A stretch of 64,000 nucleotides of DNA from Bifidobacterium scardovii JCM 12489 = DSM 13734 (GCF_001042635.1 NZ_AP012331.1:3038001-3102000); one strand, 5' to 3'. Counted from the first letter of the stretch, positions 33,740 to 47,096 are shown. The notes: generated by a model from the letters alone, not told the origin. Program-made: numbers and translations.

Positions 33740-34753
33740 TCATAGATGCGACTGCAGATACATGTCGACGATGTCCATCGCGCGGTTGGTACGGAACCCG
33801 TAGTACCCGTGCGTGCCATCATTGAGTTTGATGAACGAGACCTCCTTGCCGAGCTCCTTCATGCGCCGGTACAGCCGGCAGCTCTGATTGAACGGCACAT
33901 CCGAATCCCTCCCGCCGTGCATGATCAGCGTCGGCGGAACATCGGACTGCACGGACAGCATGGTGATCGGCGACGCCGCCGCAGCCAGGTCGGGGTGCTC
34001 AAGCGATCGCACGCCTCCCAGTTCCCTGCCGATGGCGCCGTCGGGGCTGTTGTTGTCCATGATGGTCGGATAGTAGTTCATCGCGGTCATGTCGGTGACG
34101 CCGTACCAGTCGATGATGCAGGATACCGCGGCGCTGTACTCGCGATAGTCGTCGGTATCCGGACCGGAATCCGCGGTGAATCCGGCCTGCAGCACCGTGG
34201 TCCCGCCTGAGGAATCACCCCACAGCGCCACCCGGTCGGCGTCTACCCGCAAGCGTTCCGCGTGCTTGCGCACATACCGTATCGCCGTCTTGCAATCCTG
34301 CATCTGCGCGGGAAACGGGGCGATGTCGCTGGAGCGGTACTGCAATGCCGCCACCACGTATCCACGCTCCGCGATGCGCACATAGTAGTTCAGGTAGTCC
34401 AACACGGTCTGCGGGCCGAATCCGGAACCACGGACGAACACCACGACCGGCCATGCCGAAACCCGCCTGCGGACCGGCATGTCATCGGTTCTCGGGCTGA
34501 ATATCCACATGGGAAGGTCCACGGCACCGCCGCCATATGCCTCGTCAACGGTTCTGGTCACGTAGGTTTCCCGGTGGATCATGACCGGGTAGAGAAAATC
34601 GTCCTCATTGAGGTCGTCGATCACCATGCATCCTTCGGGGACTTCCGGGGAACGAGGGAATTCCCGGCGAATCGGCACCTCCACCGCACCCAGTGGCGTC
34701 GGAGAGCCGGGATCGGCCTCCGTGCCTCCCCAAAACCAATCGGATGTCCGCAT
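33740..34753 (-). CDS. Alpha/beta-hydrolase, carboxylesterase-like
   Basis: 337-aa cytoplasmic esterase of the Aes/acetyl-esterase-like group. The nucleophile elbow is GDSSGG with Ser181. The acid is probably in MHGGRDSDVP and the His in NDGTHGYYGF near the end. The usual HGGG oxyanion block is changed to VRGSGFG (107-113). AAGGAATG precedes ATG 34753. As the first gene of the run esterase-SBP5-GH13-GH51, it may remove acetyl or hydroxycinnamoyl groups from imported arabinose-containing oligosaccharides (inference). Operators lie upstream. Confidence 0.82.
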   Translation of the reverse strand: MRTSDWFWGGTEADPGSPTPLGAVEVPIRREFPRSPEVPEGCMVIDDLNEDDFLYPVMIHRETYVTRTVDEAYGGGAVDLPMWIFSPRTDDMPVRRRVSAWPVVVFVRGSGFGPQTVLDYLNYYVRIAERGYVVAALQYRSSDIAPFPAQMQDCKTAIRYVRKHAERLRVDADRVALWGDSSGGTTVLQAGFTADSGPDTDDYREYSAAVSCIIDWYGVTDMTAMNYYPTIMDNNSPDGAIGRELGGVRSLEHPDLAAAASPITMLSVQSDVPPTLIMHGGRDSDVPFNQSCRLYRRMKELGKEVSFIKLNDGTHGYYGFRTNRAMDIVDMYLQSHL

Positions 34754-34874
34754 GGCGCATTCCTTCCCGCTACGATGCGGCGAACCGACGGCGATGCGCC
34801 ATCACATCACCTCGCCACACTGCGCTGATTAAAGAATTTTCTTAATTACATAGAATATTCCTTTTTCATTCTGA

Positions 34875-34892
34875 TGTCAAACCGTTTCGACA
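34875..34892. promoter_or_regulatory. LacI-type operator upstream of the esterase operon
   Basis: TGTCAAACCGTTTCGACA is an 18-bp palindrome centred on CG with only two mismatched pairs. It lies 121 bp before the esterase start. Confidence 0.65.
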
Positions 34893-35013
34893 CAAAACGG
34901 TGCCATTGGTATGTCTGGCGCACCGGCTTCTCGCCGGGCTCGGCACGGCGCCGCTCGGCGTCCGCCGCCGCCGCTGCGCGGAATACTCGAGTTGTCGGTG
35001 TCGGCTCTCATAT

Positions 35014-35027
35014 AACAACCGGTTTCA
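35014..35027. promoter_or_regulatory. Second operator candidate in the esterase-LacI gap
   Basis: AACAACCGGTTTCA carries an AACCGGTT core and matches the motif upstream of SBP4 and the permease operon. The rest of the 365-bp gap (34754-35118) shows no gene. Confidence 0.45.
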
Positions 35028-35118
35028 GACGCTCCGAATACCGTGATATATCGTTACATCAGCCCGTTGCCGCGTATGCGCGCACCGACAACTCAACTTC
35101 TACGGACCGTGCGGAATA

Positions 35119-36150
35119 TCAGCGCACGCGCACAGGGCCGGTACTGTCGCGCACGATCAATTTCGGAGGAATGAGCACTTTCCGATCGGGATCGTCATCC
35201 TCCGATTCAAGGACAAGCCGGAACGCCCGCTCCGTCATATCGGCATAAGGCTGCCGAACCGTCGTCAACGGCGTGGCCGCATGCCACAGATACTCGTTGT
35301 CGTCGAAACCCACCACGGATACCTCTCCGGGAATATCGACCCCCATCTGGTGGGCGGCATCATAGACCCCGACCACCTGGGTGTCGCATGTGGCGAAAAT
35401 CGCGGTCGGCGGATTCTCCATCGCCAACAGGCGCAGGGTCTGGCGCCGGGCCAGCTCGCTCCATTCGTCGCCGGGACATATCAACGACGGGTCCAATGGA
35501 ATGGAGGCCTCGCTCATCGCGGCCTTGCAGCCGTCGAGCCGCGCCCGAAAGCACATCATATCGTCCGGTCCGGTGATAATGGCGATCCTGCGGTGCCCCA
35601 GGCCAATAAGATGCCTGCCGACCTCAAGCCCGCCGGCCCAATTATCGAGCCGCACTTCCAAGCCTTCGGATGCAACGTTGCCACGCAGGTCGATAATCGC
35701 GTATCCCGCATGGATGCTGGCGAACAACTCCCGCTCCTTATCGAGAAGGTCCGCCGTGTTCACCACCACGGCCAACGGTTTCGCGCGCCGCAGGGACTGC
35801 AGGTAATACGGCGACAACGCCCCGTCGTCATCGGTTCGCGAAACGATGATCAGGTTCAGCCCATTGCGGTCCGCATACCGCATGGCACCGCTGAGCATCG
35901 GTGTGACCCAAGGGTGGTCCATCCGGTCGATAAGCAGTGCGATATTGCGCGAGGTGACATGCTTGACCGGTTTTTTCGAATAGTTGACCGACGACAGCAC
36001 CTGTTCGATGCGCTGCCGCGTCGCATCCGATACGCTGCCGTACCCATTGATGACCTTCGATACGGTGGCAGGCGAGGTCCCGGCCAATTGCGCGATCTCC
36101 GCGACCTTCAATCGGCGCGCACCGCTCCGCTCCGATGAGTTGCCGGTCAT
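35119..36150 (-). CDS. LacI-family regulator of the esterase/GH51 operon
   Basis: 343-aa LacI/GalR repressor. HTH at about 14-35 (LKVAEIAQLAGTSPATVSKV, then INGYGSVSD), then an effector domain with RNIALLIDRMDHPWVTPMLS. GGAG precedes ATG 36150. It lies upstream of, and in line with, the esterase-SBP5-GH13-GH51 run. AACCGGTT-type sites in that gap, and before SBP4 and the permeases at 21.6 kb, make it the best local candidate for their repressor (inference from position and motif). The pentose or gluco-pentose inducer is unknown. Confidence 0.9.
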   Translation of the reverse strand: MTGNSSERSGARRLKVAEIAQLAGTSPATVSKVINGYGSVSDATRQRIEQVLSSVNYSKKPVKHVTSRNIALLIDRMDHPWVTPMLSGAMRYADRNGLNLIIVSRTDDDGALSPYYLQSLRRAKPLAVVVNTADLLDKERELFASIHAGYAIIDLRGNVASEGLEVRLDNWAGGLEVGRHLIGLGHRRIAIITGPDDMMCFRARLDGCKAAMSEASIPLDPSLICPGDEWSELARRQTLRLLAMENPPTAIFATCDTQVVGVYDAAHQMGVDIPGEVSVVGFDDNEYLWHAATPLTTVRQPYADMTERAFRLVLESEDDDPDRKVLIPPKLIVRDSTGPVRVR

Positions 36151-36252
36151 ACGCTCTCCGTTCTTGTGTGCAATCGAACCAACTGATCACCACAATAGCG
36201 ATGCTGGCGAAAAACGGATGGCCCTGGCGCCGCAGGCCCTCCCGCACCGCCG

Positions 36253-36942
36253 TCAGCAGTTCCAGCGTTCGATCACGCGATCGCCCTTGTACACGGACAG
36301 TACCGAATAATGCGCGGTGTCGAGCCGCAGCAGCTTCGCCATATGCGGATCGACGCCGAGCCAGCGGGTCGTCAGGATACGCAGCACATGCGCATGGGCC
36401 ACGAACAGCACGTTGCGGCCGTCCTCAAGCAGCGGCACCGCCTGGTCGATGGCCTGCTGAACGCGCTCGTACACGTCAGCGAGGGACTCTCCCGGGCCGT
36501 TGTGCACGGTCACCCGCTCGCCGGACGGCAAGGTATCGACCCACTCGCCTTCCATCGCCGAGCTGAGCACTCCAGGGCCGTCGCGCCACACATCCCAGCT
36601 GCCGCCGTTCATCTGCGCGACCGTCTGTCGGGTGCGCCCTTCAGCGCGGCCATAATCCCATTCCGCCAGCGCCGGCATGGTCCGTGGCCCGAACCCCGCC
36701 AGGGACGCCGTCTGCTGTGCGCGCTTCAACGGGCTGGCGAATACGCATTCCGCGTCGAACGGCTGCGGGAACAAGCTGCGGATGCGGTCCCCGGCGTCGC
36801 GCGCCTGTTGCTCGCCAACCTCCGTCAGCGGAATGTTGGTCCGGCCGGTATGCTGCCCCGACTCGCTCCATGCCGTTTGCCCATGCCGGAGCAGGACCAG
36901 CCGCCCCAGTGCGGCGGCACTGCCGCTGTTCGTTTCGCTCAT
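36253..36942 (-). CDS. Histidine phosphatase (phosphoglycerate-mutase-like)
   Basis: 229-aa histidine phosphatase. The RHG motif is LVLLRHGQTAWSESGQHTGR with catalytic His20; further conserved parts are FASPLKRAQQTA, the acid donor in ALAEWDYG and FVAHAHVLRIL with the second His. Length and motifs fit cofactor-dependent phosphatases of the broad-specificity group rather than true glycolytic GpmA. No Shine-Dalgarno site; TAGAGT lies 7 nt before ATG 36942, suggesting a leaderless mRNA. Divergent from DUF4235. Confidence 0.88.
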   Translation of the reverse strand: MSETNSGSAAALGRLVLLRHGQTAWSESGQHTGRTNIPLTEVGEQQARDAGDRIRSLFPQPFDAECVFASPLKRAQQTASLAGFGPRTMPALAEWDYGRAEGRTRQTVAQMNGGSWDVWRDGPGVLSSAMEGEWVDTLPSGERVTVHNGPGESLADVYERVQQAIDQAVPLLEDGRNVLFVAHAHVLRILTTRWLGVDPHMAKLLRLDTAHYSVLSVYKGDRVIERWNC

Positions 36943-36949
36943 GTACCCA

Positions 36950-36955
36950 ACTCTA
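36950..36955 (-). promoter_or_regulatory. -10 element of a leaderless promoter (histidine phosphatase)
   Basis: TAGAGT on the minus strand ends 7 nt before ATG 36942. Confidence 0.45.
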
Positions 36956-36981
36956 CTCACTTCCGCGTCGCGACCATGCCA

Positions 36982-36987
36982 AATAAT
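36982..36987 (+). promoter_or_regulatory. -10 element of a leaderless promoter (DUF4235)
   Basis: AATAAT ends 7 nt before ATG 36995. No Shine-Dalgarno site is present. Confidence 0.4.
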
Positions 36988-36994
36988 GGTGTGT

Positions 36995-37357
36995 ATGACC
37001 GAATTTCAGGATGAGTCGACAGCCGACCGCATCATCGCGCAGCTCGACCGGGTAAATGCAAAGGTGGATGACATGCGCAACGAACGCCTCAATGATCCTG
37101 ATTCCATGGGGGACAAGCTGCTGAAGTTCGCTTTGCCGTCGATCGCCGGCTTCGTGGCCGGGAAGGTATTCCAACTGCTGTGGAACAAGGGTACCGGAGC
37201 CAAGCTGTCGGAGGAGGATGAAGCTCAGCAGGGGCTGTTGATGAGCGTGCTGTTCGCCGCGCTGTCGGCGGCGTTCACCGCATCGGTGTCGATGCTGTCC
37301 GACCGGGGGTCGAAGGCCTTCGTCGCGCGCCGCCACCGCAAGCGCGCCGCGCGCTAA
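36995..37357 (+). CDS. DUF4235 small membrane protein
   Basis: 120-aa protein of the actinobacterial DUF4235 family, function unknown. A charged N-terminal helix (TADRIIAQLDRVNAKVDDMR) precedes two hydrophobic segments (LPSIAGFVAGKVFQLLW and LMSVLFAALSAAFTASVS) and a basic C-terminus (ARRHRKRAAR). ATG 36995 lies 7 nt after AATAAT; an in-frame ATG three codons earlier is possible. It stands alone, divergent from the phosphatase gene. Confidence 0.8.
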   Translation: MTEFQDESTADRIIAQLDRVNAKVDDMRNERLNDPDSMGDKLLKFALPSIAGFVAGKVFQLLWNKGTGAKLSEEDEAQQGLLMSVLFAALSAAFTASVSMLSDRGSKAFVARRHRKRAAR

Positions 37358-37393
37358 CCTCTTCGCGGAATCCGTTTACTGTGAGCGGAAACA

Positions 37394-37422
37394 TTGGCAT
37401 CGGCGTGATTTCCTGCGACAAT
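37394..37422 (+). promoter_or_regulatory. Promoter of the nitroreductase gene (leaderless)
   Basis: TTGGCA (37394-37399), a 17-bp spacer and GACAAT (37417-37422), then 6 nt to ATG 37429. Both boxes are well placed. Confidence 0.6.
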
Positions 37423-37428
37423 GGCCGC

Positions 37429-38193
37429 ATGGTTACCAATAGCACTATTGAAACCCTGCTCAATCGCAGGTCGATCCGCAAGTTCGCCGACGAACCGATC
37501 GACGATGACACCATCGCCACACTGGAAACGGTTGCTCAGCATGCCGCATCCAGCCAGTATCTCAATGACTGGTCCGCCGTACGCATCACCGATCCCGATC
37601 CCAAGGCCCGGCTTGCGGCTATCGCCAAGCAGCCGTACATCGCCGAGGCCCCGCTGCTGTATGTGTTCATCCTTGACGAGCACCGCAACGCCGCCATCGC
37701 GAAGGCCAAAGGGGCTCCTGCAGGCGAAATCACGCTGGACGCGAGCTACCGGTTCACGCAGGCGCAGAACGATGCCGTACTGGACCTGCATGCCATGGAG
37801 ACGGCGGCGTATTCGTTGGGATTGGGCTGCGTGATTCTCGGTTCGCTGCTGAACGATGTGGACGCGTTGATCGGCATGATGAACCTGCCGGAATACACGT
37901 ATCCCGTCTTGGGTCTGGCGATCGGCAAACCCGACCAGCAGCCGGCGTTGAAGCCGCGCATGCCCCGTTCGATGCAGTTCTTCGAGAACACCTATCCGTC
38001 CGATGATGAGGCCACGCTCGCCGCGCTGCCGCAGTTCGACGCCGAAGTACACCAATACTACGATCTGCGCAACACCGACCGCCCCGTTGATGCCTTCAGC
38101 GATCAGATTCGCGCCGTCGCCACCGATCAGGGCGTGCTGAATCGCGCCGTCGCCCAGAAGGCCGCCAAGCAGGGATTCCGTCTGGACCGCTGA
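37429..38193 (+). CDS. Nitroreductase-family NAD(P)H-dependent oxidoreductase
   Basis: 254-aa flavoprotein of the NfsA/FRP-like nitroreductase group. The FMN-binding start is ETLLNRRSIRKFADEPI. Further blocks are TVAQHAASSQYLNDWSAVRI, AMETAAYSLGLGCVILGSL and YTYPVLGLAIGKPDQQPALKPR in part (GLAIGKPDQQPALKPR). Dimeric oxidoreductases of this kind reduce flavins, nitroaromatics or quinones. ATG 37429 has no Shine-Dalgarno site but a good promoter ends 6 nt before it. The preceding GTG at 37381 lies inside that promoter and is rejected. Confidence 0.9.
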   Translation: MVTNSTIETLLNRRSIRKFADEPIDDDTIATLETVAQHAASSQYLNDWSAVRITDPDPKARLAAIAKQPYIAEAPLLYVFILDEHRNAAIAKAKGAPAGEITLDASYRFTQAQNDAVLDLHAMETAAYSLGLGCVILGSLLNDVDALIGMMNLPEYTYPVLGLAIGKPDQQPALKPRMPRSMQFFENTYPSDDEATLAALPQFDAEVHQYYDLRNTDRPVDAFSDQIRAVATDQGVLNRAVAQKAAKQGFRLDR

Positions 38194-38268
38194 CCGGCTT
38201 CCCCACCTTTCGTCGTGTCCTCATTGACCTGCCGAAATGGACGAAGAAGCGGCTCGTACCCCGCTGGA

Positions 38269-38442
38269 TGGGCAATCCGCAGGATTGCCCATGGCAGTGC
38301 GCGAAGCGCACGTCGCATGTAATGTCGGGGGCTGGCGGCGCAGCCGACTGGGGGGAACGCATGTGAATCGGCTTGACTCAGGCGTTCGCGATAATGCTCC
38401 CTCAGGCCGCTTCGCGGCCGGCTCCCCTCCAAGAGGGGAGCC
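38269..38442. repeat. Mosaic of hairpins after the nitroreductase gene
   Basis: The 281-bp gap holds TGGGCAATCC/GGATTGCCCA (38269-38291), GTGCGC/GCGCAC (38297-38311), GGCCGC/GCGGCC (about 38405-38419) and GGCTCCCCTC/GAGGGGAGCC (about 38420-38442). The last closely resembles the terminator at 62841. It looks like a dispersed intergenic repeat, with the last hairpin likely terminating the flanking convergent genes. Confidence 0.55.
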
Positions 38443-38474
38443 GGAATTACTAAAGGAATTAACGATGCGGGATA

Positions 38475-38726
38475 TTAGCGTCGTCTTGGCTTATAGCCTT
38501 TTTTGCGCGAATGCGGCTTAAGCTGCTGGTTCAAAGGAACCGACCGATAGCTGGCACGCGGATCCCGATGCGTCAAATGCCAGGTGCCGCAATGCTCGCA
38601 ACGGTATACCCATAACTCCGCGCCGCGCTCGATCAGACTCTGATCGGCGGCATGCTGCGCCTGCATCTTGTCGTGATACATGATCTTGTTGGTTGCGGCG
38701 CAACGCTTTGGCGTGAAGTAGTACAT
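38475..38726 (-). CDS. Small CxxC/His protein, zinc-ribbon-like
   Basis: 83-aa basic protein of unknown function. Cys9 and the motif YRCEHCGTWHLTH (Cys43, Cys46, His50 region) suggest one zinc site; the C-terminus is Arg/Lys-rich (PHSRKKGYKPRRR). Similar CxxCxxWHLT motifs occur in short actinobacterial and phage proteins. TATAAT (38738-38743 on the minus strand) lies 11 nt before ATG 38726, with no Shine-Dalgarno site. Coding is supported by the motif and composition. It lies just beyond the rRNA operon terminator. Confidence 0.65.
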   Translation of the reverse strand: MYYFTPKRCAATNKIMYHDKMQAQHAADQSLIERGAELWVYRCEHCGTWHLTHRDPRASYRSVPLNQQLKPHSRKKGYKPRRR

Positions 38727-38789
38727 GATGGTAAACGATTATAAAGCTGTTGTGGGTGGTCGTGTGGCTTTTGTTGTTGATATGCAAAA

Positions 38790-38822
38790 GACCCCCGGTG
38801 GCGTGTTGCTCGACCGGGGGTC
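38790..38822 (-). terminator. rRNA operon terminator
   Basis: Arms GACCCCCGGT and ACCGGGGGTC pair perfectly; on the minus strand TTTTGC follows. It sits 16 bp past the 5S end. Confidence 0.9.
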
Positions 38823-38837
38823 CTTGTGTACGTGTGA

Positions 38838-38953
38838 TGCGGCGGTGTGCTACTCTCCCACACCCTGTCGAGTGCAGTACCATCGCCGTGCCAGGCCTTA
38901 GCTTCCGGGTTCGGAATGGGACCGGGCGTCTCACCTGGGCCATGACCGCCGCA
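38838..38953 (-). rRNA. rrf: 5S ribosomal RNA
   Basis: The minus strand carries a typical 5S: TGCGGCGGTCATGGCCCAGG at the 5' side, CCCATTCCGAACCCGGAAGC in the middle and GTAGCACACCGCCGC at the 3' side. Ends are accurate to a few bases. Confidence 0.95.
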
Positions 38954-39124
38954 AATCTTCAATTCTCACGGCCATCCTGTAAGGGATGCCGGTCTTGTGG
39001 TGGTTCGGGAACCGGATAGTGGACGCGAGTTCCATGACTTGTGTTTGACCGCAAGTGACGTAGTGTTCCTTGCCATCAATCGTTTCCCGCAATAAAGACT
39101 CATCGAACCCCCGCAAGGGGGGTT

Positions 39125-44181
<5,057 letters not shown>

Positions 44182-44803
44182 AAAACATGAAAAGCATCCG
44201 AAAGATGACTCACAAACTATTTTCCAAAAAAGAAAATGACAGAAGAATCCTATAAGGAAGGATCCTCACACTAAAAACCTCACTCCAATTCAACCCCTCC
44301 CAGGGAACCCCACCACAAGGCAAGGCTTGGAATGAACTGGCAATCATTGACTATAAAGAAGTAGTACAAACACACTCTTGAGTTCTCAAACCACCACCAC
44401 ACCAGCGAACCGGACCCCGAACCAACCAAGGAACCAGAACCCGCCGCGCCGGGCAGCAAGAGATAAACTTACACCAACCCCCACCAACACGCAAACCACA
44501 CACGACAAAAACACGCCAAAACACTGCAACAACAGCAATCCATCGGCGTGTCGAAAACAGCGTTTTCGACCATCTACAGTCATATTAAACCCCCGAAAAT
44601 GCACCTCCATGTAAACGAAATAGCGTTCACCCCGGCGTGTCGAGCTCTTTCTCGCAAGGTTCAATCGCCGTTCACCTCGTGTACAAGCGATATCCGCGAC
44701 GATTCTTCAGCGCAAGGGCCCCTTGCCGGGACCTCATCGGGCTCATGTGCGGATCCCACACGGGCCGGCGCGAGGAAACGGGAAAACGGGTATACCTATG
44801 TAT
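44182..44803 (-). other. rRNA operon leader and promoter region
   Basis: There is no gene in this 622-bp gap. It holds an A-rich 16S leader, a boxA copy at 44381-44396 and a perfect palindrome GTCGAAAAC-AGC-GTTTTCGAC (44550-44570). I could not define a convincing -35/-10 pair for the rRNA promoter. Confidence 0.6.
44381..44396 (-). promoter_or_regulatory. boxA-like antitermination site in the 16S leader
   Basis: TGGTGGTTTGAGAACT on the minus strand, about 200 nt before 16S; exact copy of the spacer site. Confidence 0.7.
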
Positions 44804-45559
44804 ATGACGAAGAAAATCGCAGTATTGACCGGTGCGGGCATTTCAACCTCCGCCGGGATCCCCGACTTCCGTGGGCCTGATGGCGTATGGACCAAGCACC
44901 CCGAGCAAATGAGCGTCTACGACATCGACGCGTTCCTTGCCGATAAGGAGGAGCGCGAATACTCCTGGCGATGGCAGAAGGAATCGCCCGTATGGAACGC
45001 GCAGCCGGGCACCGCGCACAAAGCCCTGGTCACGCTTGAGCGGGCCGGTATGCTGACTCTTCTGGCGACGCAGAACTTCGACGCCCTGCATGAGAAGGCC
45101 GGCAATTCGCCTGACGTGATCGTGAACCTGCATGGCACCATAGGCACATCGCATTGCATGAAGTGCCACGCGAAATACGATACGGCCGACATCATGGCCC
45201 ATCTTGACGAGGAACCGGACCCGCACTGCCACCGCAACCTGCCGTACAGCGGCAATATGCCGTGCAACGGCCTGATCAAGACGGACGTCGTCTATTTTGG
45301 CGAGGCCCTGCCGGACGGCGCGATGGAAAAGTCGATGAAGCGCGCGCGGGAAGCCGATGAGTTCTGGGTGATCGGGTCGACGCTTGAGGTATTTCCGGCC
45401 GCGTCGCTGGTGCCGGTCGCCGCGCAAGCCGGTGTGCCGATCACGATCATGAATATGGGACGCACGCAGTACGACCGGCTCGCCACGCGACTGATCCATG
45501 AGGACATCGCCGTCGCGCTGCCGCGACTCGTGGAAGAGACGATCGCCGCAGAAAACTAA
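44804..45559 (+). CDS. NAD-dependent protein deacylase (sirtuin)
   Basis: 251-aa Sir2-family enzyme removing acyl groups from lysines with NAD+. GAGIST at 10-15 and the PDFRG block bind NAD; the QNFD block (90-93) and catalytic His110 (NLHG) follow. Four Cys (118, 121, 142, 154) form the zinc site. ATG 44804 gives the typical start MTKKIAVLTGAGIST; an ATG two codons earlier is possible. No Shine-Dalgarno site; TATACC lies 7 nt before 44804. It is divergent from the rRNA operon. Confidence 0.93.
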   Translation: MTKKIAVLTGAGISTSAGIPDFRGPDGVWTKHPEQMSVYDIDAFLADKEEREYSWRWQKESPVWNAQPGTAHKALVTLERAGMLTLLATQNFDALHEKAGNSPDVIVNLHGTIGTSHCMKCHAKYDTADIMAHLDEEPDPHCHRNLPYSGNMPCNGLIKTDVVYFGEALPDGAMEKSMKRAREADEFWVIGSTLEVFPAASLVPVAAQAGVPITIMNMGRTQYDRLATRLIHEDIAVALPRLVEETIAAEN

Positions 45560-45572
45560 TGCGCTCTGCCCT

Positions 45573-45626
45573 TTCTATGCGATGTGCCCCGCTGAGAAGA
45601 TTCTCAGCGGGGCACATCGCATAGAA
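45573..45626. terminator. Perfect 26-bp bidirectional terminator
   Basis: Arms 45573-45598 and 45601-45626 are fully complementary with only GA between them; the terminal pairs open to form the loop. It separates convergent sirtuin and ilvA genes. Confidence 0.85.
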
Positions 45627-45669
45627 GACAGGTGACACATGCCATCGCGGCTCACGCCGCTTCGGTACC

Positions 45670-46935
45670 TCAGTAGATGCGCTTGGGCTGGAAGCCGGCT
45701 TCCTTGAGCGCCGCGAGGATACGGTCGATGTGATCCGGCCCGTTCGTCTCCACCGTGACGCCCAGCGACACCGCATTCGTATAGTGGCCGGAAGCCTTGA
45801 ACTGGTCATGATCCAGCTGGATGACGTTGGCGCGCTGCTCGGCGAGCAGCGTGGCCACCTTGACCAACTGACCCGGGGTATCGGGCAGTTCGACCTCGAA
45901 GTTCAGGATGCGGCCGCGGGCGATCATGCCCTTCTGGATCACCGCGCCCATCGTGACCGTATCGATATTGCCGCCGGACAGGATCGGCACCACCACATGA
46001 GGCCCGGGAGCGGACGCGAATTTGCGCGAACGCAGGTTCAGATGCTCCAGTGCGGCCAGCGACACCGCGCCCGCGGCCTCCACCACCAGCTTGTGCTTTT
46101 CGAGCATCAGCAGGATCATCTCATTGATGTCGCGCTCGGTGACGGTGACCAGATCGTCAAGGAATTCGTTGAGCAGCGCGAAAGTGAGATCGCCCGGGTG
46201 CTTGACGGCAACGCCTTCGGCCGAAGTGACCACCTGTTCGGCGGGCACCACATGCCCCGCGGCGAATGAATTCTTGAATGCGGGGCTTCCTTCCGGAATG
46301 GCGCCGATCACACGCACCTCAGGCTTGAAGGTCTTGATGGCGAGCGCCACGCCGGCGCCCAGCCCGCCACCGCCGAGCGGCACGACCACATCGGTGACGT
46401 TGGGCACATCCTCGAGGATTTCCATGCCGATCGTGCCCTGGCCGCACAGCACCTCGTAATCGTCGAACGGCGGCACGTAGATCATGCCCTGTTCCTTGCT
46501 CAGCTTGGCGGCATAGGCCGCGGCCTCGTCGAACACATCGCCGTACAGCACCACATCGGCGCCGTACGCCTTGGTGGCATCCACCTTCAGCGGCGGGGTG
46601 ATCTGCGGCATACAGATCGTGGCCTTGGCATGGCGCTCACGCGCCGCATAGGCCACGCCCTGCGCGTGATTGCCCGCGGACGCGGTGACGATACCGCGGG
46701 CGAGCTGCTCCTCGGACAGGGATGCGATCTTGTTGTAGGCGCCGCGAATCTTGAAGGAACCGGTCACCTGCAGGTTCTCCGGCTTGAGCAGAATCTCATG
46801 GCCGGTCATCTCCGACAGGGCGGGAGACGGAATGATCTCCGTATGGCGGGCGGTCCCCTTCAACCGCTCGGCGGCCTTCTTCAATTCGGCCGCATGGTCA
46901 CGCTGCAATGCTTTGAGGACGTCTTTCTGTTCCAT
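45670..46935 (-). CDS. ilvA: Threonine ammonia-lyase
   Basis: 421-aa PLP enzyme converting threonine to 2-oxobutanoate and ammonia, the first step to isoleucine or of threonine breakdown. PLP Lys62 is in GSFKIRGAYNK, the phosphate-binding GGGGL at 188-192, and SAGNHAQGVA at 86-95. A single C-terminal ACT-like domain (about 345-421) is as in the shorter TdcB/IlvA form with one ACT domain. ATG 46935 has no Shine-Dalgarno site; TACAAT lies 7 nt before it, so a leaderless mRNA is likely. Longer upstream frames are rejected for that reason. Confidence 0.94.
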   Translation of the reverse strand: MEQKDVLKALQRDHAAELKKAAERLKGTARHTEIIPSPALSEMTGHEILLKPENLQVTGSFKIRGAYNKIASLSEEQLARGIVTASAGNHAQGVAYAARERHAKATICMPQITPPLKVDATKAYGADVVLYGDVFDEAAAYAAKLSKEQGMIYVPPFDDYEVLCGQGTIGMEILEDVPNVTDVVVPLGGGGLGAGVALAIKTFKPEVRVIGAIPEGSPAFKNSFAAGHVVPAEQVVTSAEGVAVKHPGDLTFALLNEFLDDLVTVTERDINEMILLMLEKHKLVVEAAGAVSLAALEHLNLRSRKFASAPGPHVVVPILSGGNIDTVTMGAVIQKGMIARGRILNFEVELPDTPGQLVKVATLLAEQRANVIQLDHDQFKASGHYTNAVSLGVTVETNGPDHIDRILAALKEAGFQPKRIY

Positions 46936-46942
46936 ACTCGGT

Positions 46943-46948
46943 ATTGTA
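46943..46948 (-). promoter_or_regulatory. -10 element of a leaderless promoter (ilvA)
   Basis: TACAAT on the minus strand ends 7 nt before ATG 46935. The -35 region is weak. Confidence 0.55.
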
Positions 46949-47037
46949 AAACGTCGGGGCGCCAAGAGCTCCCCCCGATAATCGTGGCGCGAGCGCGTCC
47001 CCAGGCTCCGCAACGCACGATAACGCGCCGCAATACG

Positions 47038-47069
47038 GCAAAAGCCCCCTCGCCGGAGGGAGCTTTTGC
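47038..47069 (-). terminator. Terminator after the GH13 oligo-1,6-glucosidase
   Basis: Arms GCAAAAGCCCCCTC and GAGGGAGCTTTTGC pair at 13 of 14 positions, 28 bp past the stop. Confidence 0.75.
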
Positions 47070-47096
47070 GATGAACCGGCAGGCGACTTGCCCCGA

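Noticed and set aside
30644-33745. Very long open frame on the plus strand opposite SBP5 and GH13
   Set aside because: It is antisense to two well-supported genes, has no family motifs, a composition typical of high-GC shadow frames and no ribosome site. Similar antisense frames at 1.6-3.2, 4.7-6.7, 18.0-19.9 and 25.0-27.4 kb are rejected for the same reason.
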